This document shows positions 10,891 to 59,732 of a stretch of 64,000 nucleotides of DNA, piece by piece. Each line of letters begins with the position of its first letter. Position 1 is the first letter of the stretch. The position numbers and the translations under genes were made by a program. Under the pieces are notes generated by a model. That model saw only the letters and a program-made list of their open reading frames with translations. It did not search any database and was not told the DNA's origin. Source of the stretch: Trematomus loennbergii. Lineage: Eukaryota; Chordata; Actinopteri; Perciformes; Nototheniidae. Location of the stretch: NCBI GenBank assembly GCA_012861695.1, contig JAAOOA010000056.1:11359207-11423206 (forward strand), read 5' to 3'.

Positions 10891-13800
10891 GTTGGAGTCT
10901 GTTACAACTTTGATTGGATATGTCATTTATTATATTTACAAGAGGTGAAGAGAATGCATTGTGGTGAGCATCATAAACAGGAGACCGGATATTACACAAG
11001 ACAATGATTTGAATAAATGGCGACCCTGAGAGGGACGGTATGAGGTAATGGTGGTAGGCTGTGTGGGAGAGGAGTGGAGGAGGAGATGAAAGGAATGAAA
11101 AAGGATAGAGTGAGAGAGAGTTTGCTGTTGACTGACAAGAGGTTTCTCTCTTATCAGATGGGGGATTTGCAGGAGACACACAGACCAGCCCACAGCCAAT
11201 TTTTATGATCTGCAATCCTCCTATGCCTCCATCCCTCGTCCATTCATTCCTCCATCCCCCTCTTCCTTGCTTCCAGAGCCCTGGGCGACATGGGTGGGAT
11301 GTAGTGATTTATACCTCTGTGCATGTGTGTGTGTTGTGTGTGTGAAGTAATGAGGCTGTCCCACAGGCTACATTTCCCATCCTACAAAGACATTACCAAC
11401 CTATTGGAATTCCTGATTATCAGCTAAAGGATACCAGCCATGTATAATCAACTGATCTCAGCCATGATGGCTATAAAACATTTGAGTATTTTGGTTAGTT
11501 TTTGGTGATATGATTAAGGCCTATACTTATATGTTCATCACTAAAGATATATCTCTTAGCATAAGCACAATGCAGAAGAATGTAGCATAGATCTAATAAG
11601 GTAAGATCATTCCTATGATTTTTGTACTGAGGACATGCCTGGTCTGCAATAGATATTGTGAAGTAAGGCGCGGTTATATCTTAAGATAAAGAAAAAGCGA
11701 AGACCCTGGTCCTTGTATTTGTGTCGTCAAAGTGACCTCTGGTATAGATGTACATGACATTATACATGAATCAATAATTTGGTGAGATGGAGGGGGGTTA
11801 CATGTTCGTAAAGTGTATTACGACTCTCTCGAAAAGGTCGAGTGTCTCTGATGAGATCGATCAGCAGGGTCTGGCTGTAAAAAAGGTAATTGCCTTGCTC
11901 TGCTACCTTCTTGATTGTCCTCTCCATAAAACTCTCCAATAAACACTAAGAGATGGACTGGGCTATAACAAGCTTCACAACATCTGGTCCTTATTGGGAG
12001 GTTGCAGCAGGCTTTTTATATAAGGAGAAAATGCACTCTTTTCACTTGAAAACAGGAAATGCTGTTAATCTATTTGACAAAAACTATACAGAAATATTTG
12101 TTCTTCAAGCTATTCCTCCTTTTCTCCTTGAGTTCGTTAAGTGAAAATAGTCGACTGTGCATGCAGGCCCAGGCGATTTAGCAGTGCAGGCAATGCCAAG
12201 CTAAGCTTATAGTCTTTAACTCTGACCAACTGCCAATTAGGCTGCCCCTGGATTCAACCGTAAGGCTTCAGCCTCATGGAGGAGAGTAGCCTACATTTTG
12301 CAGGGTGTGCTCCACCCAAGCCTCAGCTCTATAATTTGATGAGTGAAGGCTTGTTTGTCCCTCTAAGTATGTCATGTCCTCTCTTTCTGACTGTCACTTT
12401 TCTTCCCTCCACTCCATATTTTCATTTACTTTCATAACTTAACCTCTCTGTCTTTCCTCTGCTGTGTCTTATCAGTAAACATTTGTCTTTGCCTTCCCTT
12501 TTACCCCTCTTTCTCTCTACCAGCACTGTCTACTGTACATTATACGCTCAAGGATGCATACTGCATGGTGCGTTAAAGTCCTCTTCCTCATCTACATGAT
12601 TATATAAGATTTCTGCTTGAGTATGCAAGATAACATTCGGTCATTATGCTTTCATCGACTACTGTATGACTGTGAGAGGAGGAAATAAAGAATTGCTGCT
12701 CAGTGATTTGGCTCTCATTACAGACTTGCAGAAGCACAGGTCAGAGGGTTCACTTTGGGCACAGAAGAAAATGCCTCAATACTGAAACTGCCATTTGTAA
12801 TGCTAATGTATGTTCCTCTCTTTAAAACAGATGTACTGGATTACACACTATTAAATAAAGCATGCATAAAGAAACGAAATAAAGCATGCATAAAGAAATG
12901 CAACATGTATGACTAGTGTTTTATTAACTGTTTTTGCTTCAATTTGCCATCAGTCCTAATTGAGCTTGAGCACAAAGTCATGTTTTAAAAAGCTTAGCGG
13001 TCTTACAACTCATCCTTGCAATCGTAATTATTCTCAACAGAACTACAATAACAAGCAGAGGTAATCATTTATGCTCCATGCCTATCAATTATTCTTCTGG
13101 TATAAAACATATATAATTTAACACAGCAGACTGCAAAGACACTCATACATGTATAGTTGAAAGCATGTCTGCATTAATAATGAGTAGAGTAGAAGCCAGT
13201 TTCACAAAGTACAGTGTGACACTTGCTGCTAGTTGCACAGTTACGGTAGATCTTTGCAACAACCCTAAGCCCATTCTCCATGACTGATGACCAATGTCTT
13301 ATTGCCAGTGTAGGTATGACTGGGGCTACTGCTTTTATGCCAGTTGTTTAGAGAGATAATTAATCTCATTCCAGCATACAGTACATCTAGCTGCTTTTAT
13401 GTCAATTTGATTTTCCCAGTGCAGTTCTGTACAATGATGCTATTGCACAGGACAAGTAATGTCATTACACACCACTCAAGAGACTACCTATGAATTATAT
13501 AACAAATATACTAGGGTGCACATTTTATTTTTGGTTTTTCAAAGATATCCATAGTACTCTAAAAGACAGTGGTTAATCTAAAGATATATTTCATAAACTA
13601 CACATTTTCTCCGACATCTTTAGAGGGTAAATTACATGAGGCACTGCAGGGATCAACACAGTCCCGATTAAGGCAACGCAAAAAAAACATTTAAAAAACA
13701 TCTTTATCACTTAAGGACACACAAACAGAAATGTGATGAAAAATATTTGGCATGAATAGTTCAAGGGTTAGGATTCCTACACGACCTTAACTTATTCAAG

Positions 13801-16800
13801 GGTGGACTAACACATAATTGAAATGTGCGGTCTGTCATTGTGACATGTGAAATAAAAAATATTAATCTTTTCTTTTTCCAAAATGACTGTAGGCCAACTT
13901 CAATAATGTTGTAATCTAGAATCAGCAACAACAACAAGCCCTGTGTCCCAGTCGTGTGCAGCACTTCCTGTGTCCCCTGGCACAGTTTTCCGTTGTTTTA
14001 TGTTTTTCTTTCAGCACATTTCTGAATTTGCAAATATGTTTCTAGTTTGTGTGTCATCAAGTTGGTGAAAGTGTTTTCTAAAATAACCAATTTGACAACC
14101 AATTTGAAGGTAAGATGTTGATTTATATGCTAGTATGTTTGCTGCCAGTAGTTTCGGAAGATACAGCACAATTGTCAGACAAATCCTAATACATGTTTGA
14201 CTCTTCTGAAACTAGACAGACCTGTATTCATGAGAAACTTATCTTATGACAAATGTATTATTTCAGGTTGGGGCCATGTAGCTAAATTGGGTAGGCTGAG
14301 AGTAATCAGCAGTATGTTATTGGGCTGAGATGCCTCCTTTTGAAGAATGCTTGATTAAAGACTATCTGAAATCTAAACAGAAAACAAAGGGGTACTATCA
14401 TTAACCTTGCTAAAAGCAGAATAGGATATTATGTTCCAACAGTCAACTGATTATGCTATTTATAAACAACTAAATATAGTTACGGAGAGAGTCATTTAAT
14501 TTCCTTGCTTTGAAAGGGTGGTTTTACAAAACCTTCCAAAGCAAGACCGGCATATGTCTGGACAGCTAAGCATGGGGTGATGATTGATTGGTGATGAAGC
14601 AATGGTTTTAAAAATGTTGTTTATGCTTTTAAAATGGCAAAGAAAGCTGTTTAATATTCCTCATCTTCGAGAAGTTGCCATCATTCTGGGATTGGACTCA
14701 TGGCATGAGCAACCTGAGAGAGTGAATCAGCAGCTGAGCTGTGATCCAGCATCAGTGTGGGACGGGAGATGGAGCACCATCTGCTCACTGAAAATAATCC
14801 AGCAAAGAGAGGAACATCGTGTTTGTTGGGTGAAGAAATTAAAGACTGGTGCAGGATAAAAAAACGAGGACTTTGAAACACTCGGTGTGTTGATGTAAAT
14901 CTCAGTTTTATCATCATAACAGCGTTGTAGCTAAAACTCACATTCTGGTATCCAGGCCATCCGTTAGTCTCTCACTAGTCAGCCCCTTAGCCAGTGATCA
15001 AAGCAGCTCAGACAGACCAACACTCACTTCAGGTTTAATTCAGTCAAAGAATCTGACATATTCTAGCCTTCACTGACTAACTGGGGCACTTAAGTGCATT
15101 CAGAGTCCCAGCCAAACACAACACACACTCACACAAACACAGAGGCCCAGGAATAAAGTGCTTGGGATCAACTAGGATGAGCAGCTGTGTGCCAAGATTT
15201 CAACATGCAACAAGCTGGCAGCAATTATGGAGCCTGCTGAAGAGGCTACAGGGAGCAGGATGGCCATTACTACTGATCCTTCACAGTGAAGCTATAGGAA
15301 ATATTTTTATACTGTATATTATGCATTTGAACAAAGTATTGATTAAACATCTTTGATTTGCATTGTGTTCTTAGTTACAATATTTCCAACTTTCTGTGAC
15401 AGTAAAATGGCATCAAATCGAGCACAGTAACCAAACCAGATAACTCGAAACCTTTAACCCGTTAGCTTTAATCTGAGTTAGCGACAGGCAGCTATTTGAC
15501 ATTACTCACTCATCCTTTAGTGCTATTCTCCACTTTAACAGCCCAGAAGCTGTTTTCCAGGCTTAATAATATCTTATAAAAGTTTCCTGAGCCATAACCT
15601 ATTTCTGTCTCCATCATGAATACTGTATGAACTGCGTTTGCCGGTATATAAACATCCAAGCAGTCTAACTTTACTGTGAGCCAACTTTCCAGCCTGATAC
15701 AACACAGCTATAGGAAAATACACTGGCAGGCCTCCAACCAACCGTAAGAGAGACTGCAACATTTGAATACAATCCACTTTGACAACATTCCTAACAGTCT
15801 GACTGGCAGAGGCAATTTCTGGGAGAAATTATGAGATTTTAAGACTGTTAAAATAAAGTATAGAGTGTAGGCATATTAAGCAAATCTGCTAGATGTATGT
15901 ATTCATAGGGTCTTAGGTAGACTTGTGCAAATGCTGTCAGTGTGTGTTGTGCTGCATGTGTGCAATATGCGGAGCCATTGAACAGCAGACCTCCAGGCAC
16001 CAGGTGTCACAGAGAGAAACAGCTGAGAGAGAGAGAGAGACAGCTGCTTCTTCTGGTGTGTATCAGAGGTGGTCCCTCTAATGGTGTAGACATATTTACA
16101 AATACTGGACTTTTGCTTTAAAATGTATCTTCTAAAAGCTGTAACAGCATTCCCTGCCCCCCTAATGCCTGTGTCAGGTTGGGTTAAATAGGTATTGTAT
16201 AAGGTTAGATAATGTAGGAGATTGATGGTGGGTTTATTAGATATTAATTTAGAAGGGTGTTGGCTAGAATAAGTAAACAATATCTTATGTAAACCGTAAT
16301 GTTGATATGTCTCAGCTGTATAACTTGCCAAATTGTGTTTTCACATGCTTGAAAATGCTTATGCAAGTTGAAAGAGTCAAAATAAACCACATGTTGATGG
16401 GAATCATCTTAGAAACACATAGCAATTTTGCAACAAAAAAAGGTTATTTGTTATAGCACAATGTTACAAAGCCATTATTTGACTATACTTGGTCAATTAT
16501 AATAATCAGTAAAGTAAGTCAGCTAAATGTAAGGTACTCCTTAACTATACCTTGAATAATGATGTTTTCACAAGCACTATCATAAAAAGTACATGACCAA
16601 AGTCCCTCTGTGTTAGTATGACTGATGACAAGCACTAGTGCAGCCCCCTAAATATGGTGTTTATGTTTTTGATGGAGAGTGATATGGTAGACAGGCCTCT
16701 CCTTATGTGTTAGCATGATGCCATCATATCAGAAGGGCCCAGTGCGTTCAGTGCAACCTATTGCCCATACCGTCCATGGCCTAGCCTCTATTCGTGCATC

Positions 16801-17149
16801 AGATTGAAGAGACCTGGGTTAAAGTGATGCATGAAACCACATTCATTTACGAGATTATTCATTACACACGCCTCTGATGACAGGGACTAAATTACAAAAT
16901 GCTCGACCCACATCATGATAGATGCAGCCTGACGTCGAAATACTCGTTAATCCCGCAGAGACTGTGGTCGAGCTGTAAGCATACACACCTTTCAGCTCGC
17001 TTGGTCCAACCCAAAATGGGGTCACTGCATAATAATCAAACGCACATTTTTCAGGAGGTGGTATTCAGGCTGTTGTCATCAAAGGCTGCATGATGACAAG
17101 TCAGTGGACTGGTAAATAACTACAAGCTGTGCGCATCTCCCCAGCACAT
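10891..17149. other. trio intron 1, proximal part; no gene seen
   Basis: AT-rich, mostly unique-looking sequence. A 24-base unit is tandemly duplicated at 12853-12876 and 12877-12900. I saw no exon with matching splice sites and protein similarity, and no transposon ends. The lack of repeats compared with both sides would be compatible with conserved regulatory DNA of trio, but that cannot be shown from one sequence. Confidence 0.5.
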
Positions 17150-17850
17150 CCAACGCGCAGTAGGCTACGCATCCCCCGTGAAACCAGTCAGTGCTTTTGT
17201 CATTTTTGGCAACAATGTGGCAGACCACCAGAGATCACACCGACAGCTCTACTTTAGCTCCCCGAGCCGGACTCGCCCCTTCCCGACTTACCGGATTTGA
17301 AAAACGCCGCTATGTCTGCCGCGTCCTTCGCAGCCTCATCCAGTCCCTCTCCTGCGCTCATTGCTGTGGTCGCTTGTGCGGAAATAGCAATAGCTATCCT
17401 CGAAAGCTTTTATTATTGCAATAATTATTTATCGGCAAAAGCGGATCCTGACGCCTTTCATTGAAGCAGATCCGGTCATACAATATGTGCTCCCTTCATT
17501 AAGCGAGAGACCTCCTCCTCCATTTTGGCCGAGAAGGGAAAATCCTTGCGACCGATCGGCGGCGCTCCCGAGTTGGGACGTGAGGAAGGGGAGGCGGAGG
17601 AATGGGGGTGATAGTGAGAGAAGGCGGAGGTAAAAGAGGAGGGGAGGAGGACTGAGGGAGGAGGGCTATTCCGTAAGGAGTGGTGGGTGGGGGTGGGATA
17701 TCCTGGGATTCCGTTTCGGAGGGTTTTGGTGCATTGTGCGCCACCCAAATTGAGTGTGCGCCACAGCACATCACCAGCCCCAGCGTCACTCACTGCGGTG
17801 CTGATGCGGGCTGCGTGGGAGTCATTCCTCAGGATTGTATGCCTTAACAG
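17150..17850 (-). promoter_or_regulatory. CpG-rich promoter and 5'UTR region of trio
   Basis: This stretch around and upstream (minus-strand sense) of the trio ATG is much richer in CpG and GC than the AT-rich DNA on both sides. It includes long purine-rich G/A tracts at about 17575-17700 on the plus strand. Open frames here on the minus strand (17476-17793) are proline/serine-rich low-complexity readings and I do not regard them as genes. The transcription start is not visible; by position the 5'UTR lies somewhere from 17362 upward. A CpG-island promoter is usual for a broadly expressed gene such as trio. Confidence 0.55.
17292..17361 (-). CDS. trio: trio, first coding exon (N-terminus of the Trio Rho GEF)
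   Basis: The minus-strand ATG at 17361-17359 opens 23 codons plus one base, ending at 17292 before a GTAAGT donor (phase 1). The end of the peptide reads EAAKDAADIAAFFKS, which matches the end of vertebrate TRIO exon 1 (EEAAKDLADIAAFFRSG in human), including the glycine codon split by the intron. An in-frame TAA lies about 57 bases upstream, the ATG has G at -3, and no other in-frame ATG intervenes. TRIO is a large cytoplasmic exchange factor for Rac1, RhoG and RhoA with SEC14, spectrin, two DH-PH, SH3, Ig and kinase domains; all of these are encoded further left, outside the window. The fish N-terminus is shorter than the human one, which has a Gly/Ala-rich extension. Kalirin, the paralogue, has a different N-terminus. 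Placement head-to-head with dnah5 agrees with the human TRIO-DNAH5 order. Confidence 0.85.
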
Positions 17851-19100
17851 CTCAAGCCCAGATGTCCAGATGGGGGATGTGGTGTCATGTCGACAAACAT
17901 CATGCTTTTTCTTATATGTGTAAGCTACTAGTAGCAGTTTAGCTGTTATTTTGTAACGTTCTTATTTGGGCCCCTGACTGAATTCTTGCAGAAACGTGAG
18001 TTTCGTATTCCCATGAGGCCATTGAGTTCTGGTGTTGCATTATTTAGCTTCCCAACAGTTATGGCCTGTGCTGCTGCAAAATTGCAAGTAGTTTACAACG
18101 GTTTTATTTATTTTGCGCATGTGATTAATCATATTTTAGCACATTCGAGGGAGATAATGACGACGAAGGAGGAGGATTGCTCTCTTCATCTTAGTGAGGA
18201 AGATGATGCTAGAGTGAGGTCATTTGCCCCACAAATCTAACCCAGTTCTTCCTGACAGTTGCAGCTTCCTTTATGTACGAACAATACACTGCTGCCATCT
18301 AGTGGAGGCCTTCACAAATTGCTCCAGGCAGGTAAAGAGTAATCTATTACACTGACTTCAGTTTGTCTCGTTTACTCCACTGACATAAAGGCAAACATAA
18401 CAATACATGGTTAACAATGAAATACGTTGAACATCCAATATAAGAAATGCCCCACATCATAAATGGATGGCTCTTTAGCAGCCTCTGTAATCATAAGTGT
18501 CATTAATGCAGCTGGGCAATCAGAAGGCACACCTGGGATTAATTAGGCCTGGCTGTTGTTTCCTAACAACTGGTCATAGTTTTAAAGTAAGACTCGTAGC
18601 TTAACTCAAAACAAAATGGTTTAAAAAAAAAAAAAGAATAACTCACTCTTGTTAAACAAATAAATAAATAAACAACCATACTGTAAAAAGACAGGCGAAC
18701 ACACACATGGGGTCCTAACGTTTGGATAAAGCAACGTTAATGAAGCTATTTCAGCTACCTCGCGACCTTTGTAAAAACTAGCCTTTTGCTATAATTGCTG
18801 ACAATAACGTTAACAAAGCTGAATGTTTAGCTAGCTATGGCTGGCGGAAACAATATTAGAACGAGGAGTTTTTCTTCAGTGAAATAGGCCTTCAAAATAA
18901 CACACATTTGGCGTTTTCTAGAAAACAAGTAACCAAAACTGACCTGCCTTTAAATGTGCTTTTCTGCCCCGACAACTGGAACTGATTCCATGGCCATTGT
19001 TGGTGGTCCTCCAGCTGTCTCCCTGTCAACAGGCTACGTTAAATATTCATGCAATTCCGGCTTTGTTTTGTATTTTGAAAAACTTCCTTGGAAATAAAAG
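17851..19100. other. trio-dnah5 intergenic DNA; nothing recognised
   Basis: Short open frames only (for example 17986-18240), without similarity or splice context I can support. A short (AAAT)n-like tract lies at about 18655-18675. Confidence 0.45.
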
Positions 19101-19103
19101 TAA

Positions 19104-19186
19104 CCAATGAACTGTATACGTTTCATTCGGGACCAGCCCATTACCCAGTTTACCCCTTTTACGATTTTTCTCGTTACCTTGGTAAC
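19104..19186 (+). promoter_or_regulatory. RFX X-box with upstream CCAAT box: likely ciliary promoter
   Basis: GTTACCTTGGTAAC at 19173-19186 is a perfectly palindromic X-box (two GTTACC half sites separated by two bases), the binding site of RFX factors that switch on ciliary genes. A CCAAT box is at 19104-19108. The site is about 4.9 kb upstream of the dnah5 start codon and points to a dnah5 promoter with a distant leader exon, or to an unannotated ciliary transcript. The palindrome gives no direction by itself. Family knowledge: X-boxes usually sit within a few hundred bases of the transcription start. Confidence 0.6.
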
Positions 19187-19362
19187 CTCTAACAACATAG
19201 GGGAGCCTACGCTGGGAACATGTTTGGAGGCACTCAAACCAGAAAAACTAATTTCAGAAATCTGTGATCTGTATAATCAACCTAGGATATTTGACGCGGA
19301 TGAAGGAGGGGATTAAGAGTTTGTTAATAGAGGACGCATTTCTGTGAAGGAATGTTTTAGCC

Positions 19363-19452
19363 ATGTCCCTAATCTCTCGACTCGTCAAAGTCAGCTACAG
19401 GAACAGACCCACCCAAACTTCTGTCCCAGGGGAGTCACTGAAGGAGATGCAG
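19363..19452 (+). other. Candidate first (leader) exon of dnah5, possibly coding
   Basis: About 180 bases after the X-box an ATG at 19363 (G at -3, in-frame TGA about 18 bases upstream) opens 30 codons, beginning MSLISRLVKVSYRNRP, up to CAG and a GTAATC donor at 19453. The exon ends in phase 0, so it could join dnah5 exon 2 (27070, phase 0) in frame, or an acceptor just before the dnah5 ATG as untranslated leader. I do not recognise the peptide and human DNAH5 has no such extension, so a noncoding leader is at least as likely. The 5' limit of the exon is unknown. Confidence 0.35.
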
Positions 19453-19459
19453 GTAATCT

Positions 19460-22400
19460 TTGATCATGAAATCGTGACACTTGTAAACATTTGATGAAAA
19501 TCTTCTGAGTTTCTCTACACCCAAATGTTATATAAATATTAGGCGTTTAAAAAAAGCAATAAACTCTTGTCCATTTGGCCTCGAGAGACCTCAGTGAGTG
19601 TGGTAGCGTGATTTTGAGTAGGCCTATTGAGTACAATACATTACCTTTTATTGTTTTAACATCAGTTTTGTTTGCTTTGAGCTGAAATAGAATCTGCAAA
19701 TGTGCATATGGTTAATATGATTGTTTTCTCTCTAAAATATTTGTTTAATGGTGTTGTAATTCATGGAGCTTGTACATATGCAGTCACAATTCTAAATGTA
19801 TTTTCCTTCCTTCTTCTTTAAACCTCAGTTATATCTTTTGTCCTGTTTTTTGGTTTTTGATAAGCACACACCAAACTGGAATGCTAGACATAATAAGCCA
19901 TAAACATATTCAAAACAAAATGATTTCAACATTTATTTTATTTCTTCTACCACTTTCAGTTTCCCAATTCGTTTAACATAGTTATTAAGCACAGCTAGGT
20001 GTAGCTTATTAAAAAAAAAATGATTGGAGAGAGTGAAACGTTACATCAGAATTCCCTTACCTATTATGTGAAAAAAGTGTAGGAATCAATCTGCACTTCA
20101 TTTTCAATTTAAGCCCTTTAAGACCTGTTAATTGCTCTGAGAACCACTGACTACACCATTAGGCTCAGCAGCAGTCAAAGATAGGCGGAGCAACCCATGC
20201 ACTGTACTTTGTGATGACTGCATTATGGGCCTCCGTCCACTAGATGTCAGTGTAAAGTAGCTCTACTTTCAGATGAGCCTTAAAGGGTGGATGATATAGG
20301 TAAGATAAACGTAAGATTCACTTTATTGATCCCAAATTGGGAAATGTTTTCGTTGCAGCAGCATACGAGCATTTGAAATCAAAATTAGTAGGAAATAAAC
20401 ATTATAAAATATTAACTTTTCAAAAATATAAATAAAACAGAACTAAAGAGTATAGCCTACAAGTTGACCGTGAAGATAAAAATCTGTAAACTATCTGACA
20501 AATAAAACACTATTGAAGGGCCAATTCACAGCTAACACAATATACAACTAGGATATTACTTACATTAAGTGTGCAAGCAATGGCATATTAAATTAAATAT
20601 AAATGTAAAATGTACAGTATGAAGTTGTGAAGTTATACGGCCAGTTAACAAAATAAAAACTATGTAGCTGTTATGGAGTTTAATTTCTAGTGCTCTTTAT
20701 GATGGGAATTAAAAATGTTGTAAATTAACAGTAAGTATTTGTATCAACGTTAGGAATTGGTACACGATTTACCAGTAAAAGAACTGCCTTTCTCATGGGA
20801 AGGACCCAGCACGAACAGAACATTGATATGCTTATCTTCCTTATTTCCATTTTATTTAAGTATACCTATACAATTTACACTGAATAAAACACAGGCAATA
20901 AAAAAAAACAATGATACTATTGGGATAATTGTATTGTATGGTTTAATGGCACCCTGGAGTGTTTTGAACTAAATGGACAACAATGTCCAGGAGAAACAGT
21001 GCAGGTCAGAATGTGACGTCCTAAAAGCAGTTACAGCCCCTGAGACATGTTAGAGTACAACCTGGTGTAGTTTTGAAACGGATTTAAAAGCTCTCTCCGT
21101 GTTTGCGTCAGTGCGAGCATCCTCTGGGAAACCAGTGGACCTTTCTCTGTCAGGCTCCCTCTCCCTGTCTTTCTCTCTCACATCTCACCAACCCTCATTT
21201 ATAATTTAGAGTCACTCTCCTGTTTCATAGCAGCTCCAAACCAGACAGTTCAACTCAGAAAATCATTCATGGCATAGTGAAAAATTGATGAATCATCTGC
21301 TTTTAAATGCAAAGCTTCGCATTCATTTCTTCCTTATCAAACCGTCAGTCTGATCCTTATGGAGAGAGCTCTGCTTCTCATCTGCTGGATGCCACAGTAA
21401 AAGCTAATGGAATTTTTAATATTAATTGATGTGTGTGTATGTGTGTGTGTGAGTGCTGGTTGAATGAACAAGGTCTTCCTAAAGCTGCAATTAATGATTA
21501 TTGTATGCTCTACTATCAATTATTATTTTCCTGATAATTTGTTTTCATCTATATAATGTCAAAAAAGACAGCCCAAGATATCTTTCTCAAATTGGTTGAT
21601 TTATTCAATTAATATGCAAAAACATACAATGGTTATATTCAGCAGTGACTATATGACTAGTATCAATCAGTTAGCATGCAATGGTAAAACATTGTCAAAG
21701 AGATTTTTAGTTTGTGAAGCTTTAGTGATGGATTAGGTCGATAACGTTCTTGCTATAAGGTCATTCTTTAAATTCATACACTGAGAAATTATATATTTTA
21801 TTAGTTCGTTTTTCTGTTTACTCTTGTTGTGTGATTCTTGTGTGTGGTTGAAAGTGTTACCCACTGTGTATTCCAATACATCAACATCCTTTCCACAAAC
21901 CACCCCCCACCGCCGTCTCATCCCCATCCCTGTCTCTTCACCCCATTGTTATAATAGACGTGTAAGACGAGAGCAGGCCTTTGATAATTACCTTACAGAG
22001 AGATGGTCATCCAACACCGCATTATCTGGATAGCAGTCCCCTTTTAGGAGCAACACTCTCATAATTTCAGGGCACTAACCTTTCTCACATGGCAAATAAG
22101 AAGGCTGATTGCAGCAAAGCCGCTTGTTCTCTTTCTTGTCGTCTTTGTTGGAAACTATAATTCTCCAATGTCATGAAAAGCAAAGCCTATTAAGAGGGTG
22201 GAATTACTTGAAAAGAAGTGTCAGACTGAAAGCCCGACGATGCTGCATTTTAAACCAGACTATCACAACAAGGTAAGGTGACCCAAGACTTCTGAAGTTA
22301 CAAACAACCGGGCTATCTACTTAGGGACAAACGTAATTCATCATTAATGTGTCAAGACTCAGTAAACAACTGATGTGTTTGTATCAAAATGTGGCTGACA

Positions 22401-23389
22401 GAAAAGTTCAAGAAGATGGTAGGAAGGAAGGAAGGTACAAGCTCAGAAAGACAGCCTTTTTGAAAATGTGCTGCAGGTTATGATGATTTCTCACATCTTA
22501 TAGTAATAATGACAGCCTCATTTTAGTACACATTTATTGTGAAAAAATACAGCAAACTGTGAAGAAGTTCTACTTTTTCGCTGAATGAACTACATTCAAA
22601 AGCCTAAAGTAAAATGATTTGAAACATCTTTTGATGAAAATAATATCAGAACTCATTTACAGCAGCTCTGAAAAAAACCTCCATGACCTGCCAACTTGAC
22701 AAATATTTGAACACACACACTTTAATTCAGATATACTGTAGGTGATGTTTTTGGTAAGATATGAATTTTCATATAAGTGACCATCCAGAGCGAGCGAGAC
22801 ATTACATCATTTGTGCACTATAAGTAGTAGGCATGACAGTGTGAGGTCGGATCAGTCATTCGGCCTTTGGGGCATTACCATGGGTTTTGCTCTTTTAGTA
22901 AGCTACTGTATCATCAAATGTAAAAGAAAACTGAAGAAATAAGAAAATAAAAGTCAGTGAAATTGCTCTTAATGCAGATCTAAAAGTTTTCTATGAATTT
23001 ACAGTAATTTTAACCATTCAAAAAACGATATATAGGCTGTTCTTTACTTTCACATGAAATAACTATTGGAAATGTGTGTATGTTTTATATTATCATTTAA
23101 AAAAGAAAAAAACCTTTAAGTGTACATTTTAACTTGTATGTTTTTAGCAAAGATTAGTCCATTATCTAGATCAATATATATGTAATCAGGTGACACAGTA
23201 AGTATCCATCTCACTCTGAAGCACGTATTTTATCTAGTTTTCCAATTTGCCACACACACCTCACAAAATGTACTGCTATCTTATTGTTTGCTACTCTGTC
23301 CTGTTGGAGCAGTGATCGCTGAGGTGTGTGCTCATTATGTGCCTGTGTGTTAATGTGTTCACATTCATGCATGTTAGTTTGTGGATTGG
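19460..23389. other. Intergenic or first-intron DNA; retroelement-like fragment at 20307-20375
   Basis: No gene is recognisable. The segment near 20307-20375 (CTTTATTGATCCCAAATTGG followed by a GTTGCAGCAGC word) resembles a motif common in teleost retroelement tails. The rest is AT-rich unique-looking sequence. Confidence 0.35.
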
Positions 23390-23397
23390 CCGTATAT

Positions 23398-23732
23398 TAG
23401 GGCTGTGCGATTATGGCAAAAATCCTAATCACGATTATTTTGGTCAATAATTGATATCACGATTATTAAAAACGATTATCCATTTACTTTGAAAACATCC
23501 ATTTATTAAAACAAAAATGTGAACAGTATGTTTTTAACAGTTGATTACCCTGAACTTTAAGTATAATTCAACTGAAAAACCAAAAAAAAAAAAAATAATA
23601 ATAATAATAATAATTACATTTTCTTTTTTTTAATAAAAATAATAATCGTTTTATTTCGATTACGTTGTTTTCGTAATCGTTGCAAGCCAAAATCGTAATC
23701 GAGATTAAAATACGATTAATTGCACAGCCCTA
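23398..23732. mobile_element. hAT-type MITE with 8-bp target duplication
   Basis: Inverted ends TAGGGCTGTGCGATTAT and the complement of TAGGGCTGTGCAATTAATCG enclose 335 bp. The duplication CCGTATAT is exact on both sides (23390-23397 and 23733-23740). Internal ACGATTA/TAATCGT words form further inverted matches, and an (AAT)n run is at about 23595-23615. No coding potential. Confidence 0.85.
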
Positions 23733-24116
23733 CCGTATATACATATAGACCTGACACTGTTAGTCCTTTCTTACTCTCCATACAGTATAGGTGTGTTAAT
23801 TCACAGTTGAGTGTGTGATGTATAGCTCACAGACTGCTAATTTCTCTCAGGTTGTTTGAACAATTCTATATTGACCCCCATGGCTGTGAATACTGTTGCA
23901 CTAATGACAGCAATGGACATTAAACATAAAGCAGACATACTTACATACATTTAAGCTCAGCTGGCTGACTGGTTAACACTGACAACTTGATAGGGCGACT
24001 CACTTTGAGGATAAGAGTGTACAGCTCCCCTGGGAAGATGCAGATGAGAACGTGATAGCAGCTCATAGAGAAGATGTACTTTAGAATGCTTTGAGTCTGA
24101 GAGGTGAGCAGCTGAC

Positions 24117-59732
<35,616 letters not shown>

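Noticed and set aside
17476..17793. 105-codon minus-strand frame upstream of the trio ATG
   Set aside because: Serine/proline-rich low-complexity reading of a CpG-rich 5' region, with no family resemblance. It is not in the frame of the trio start.
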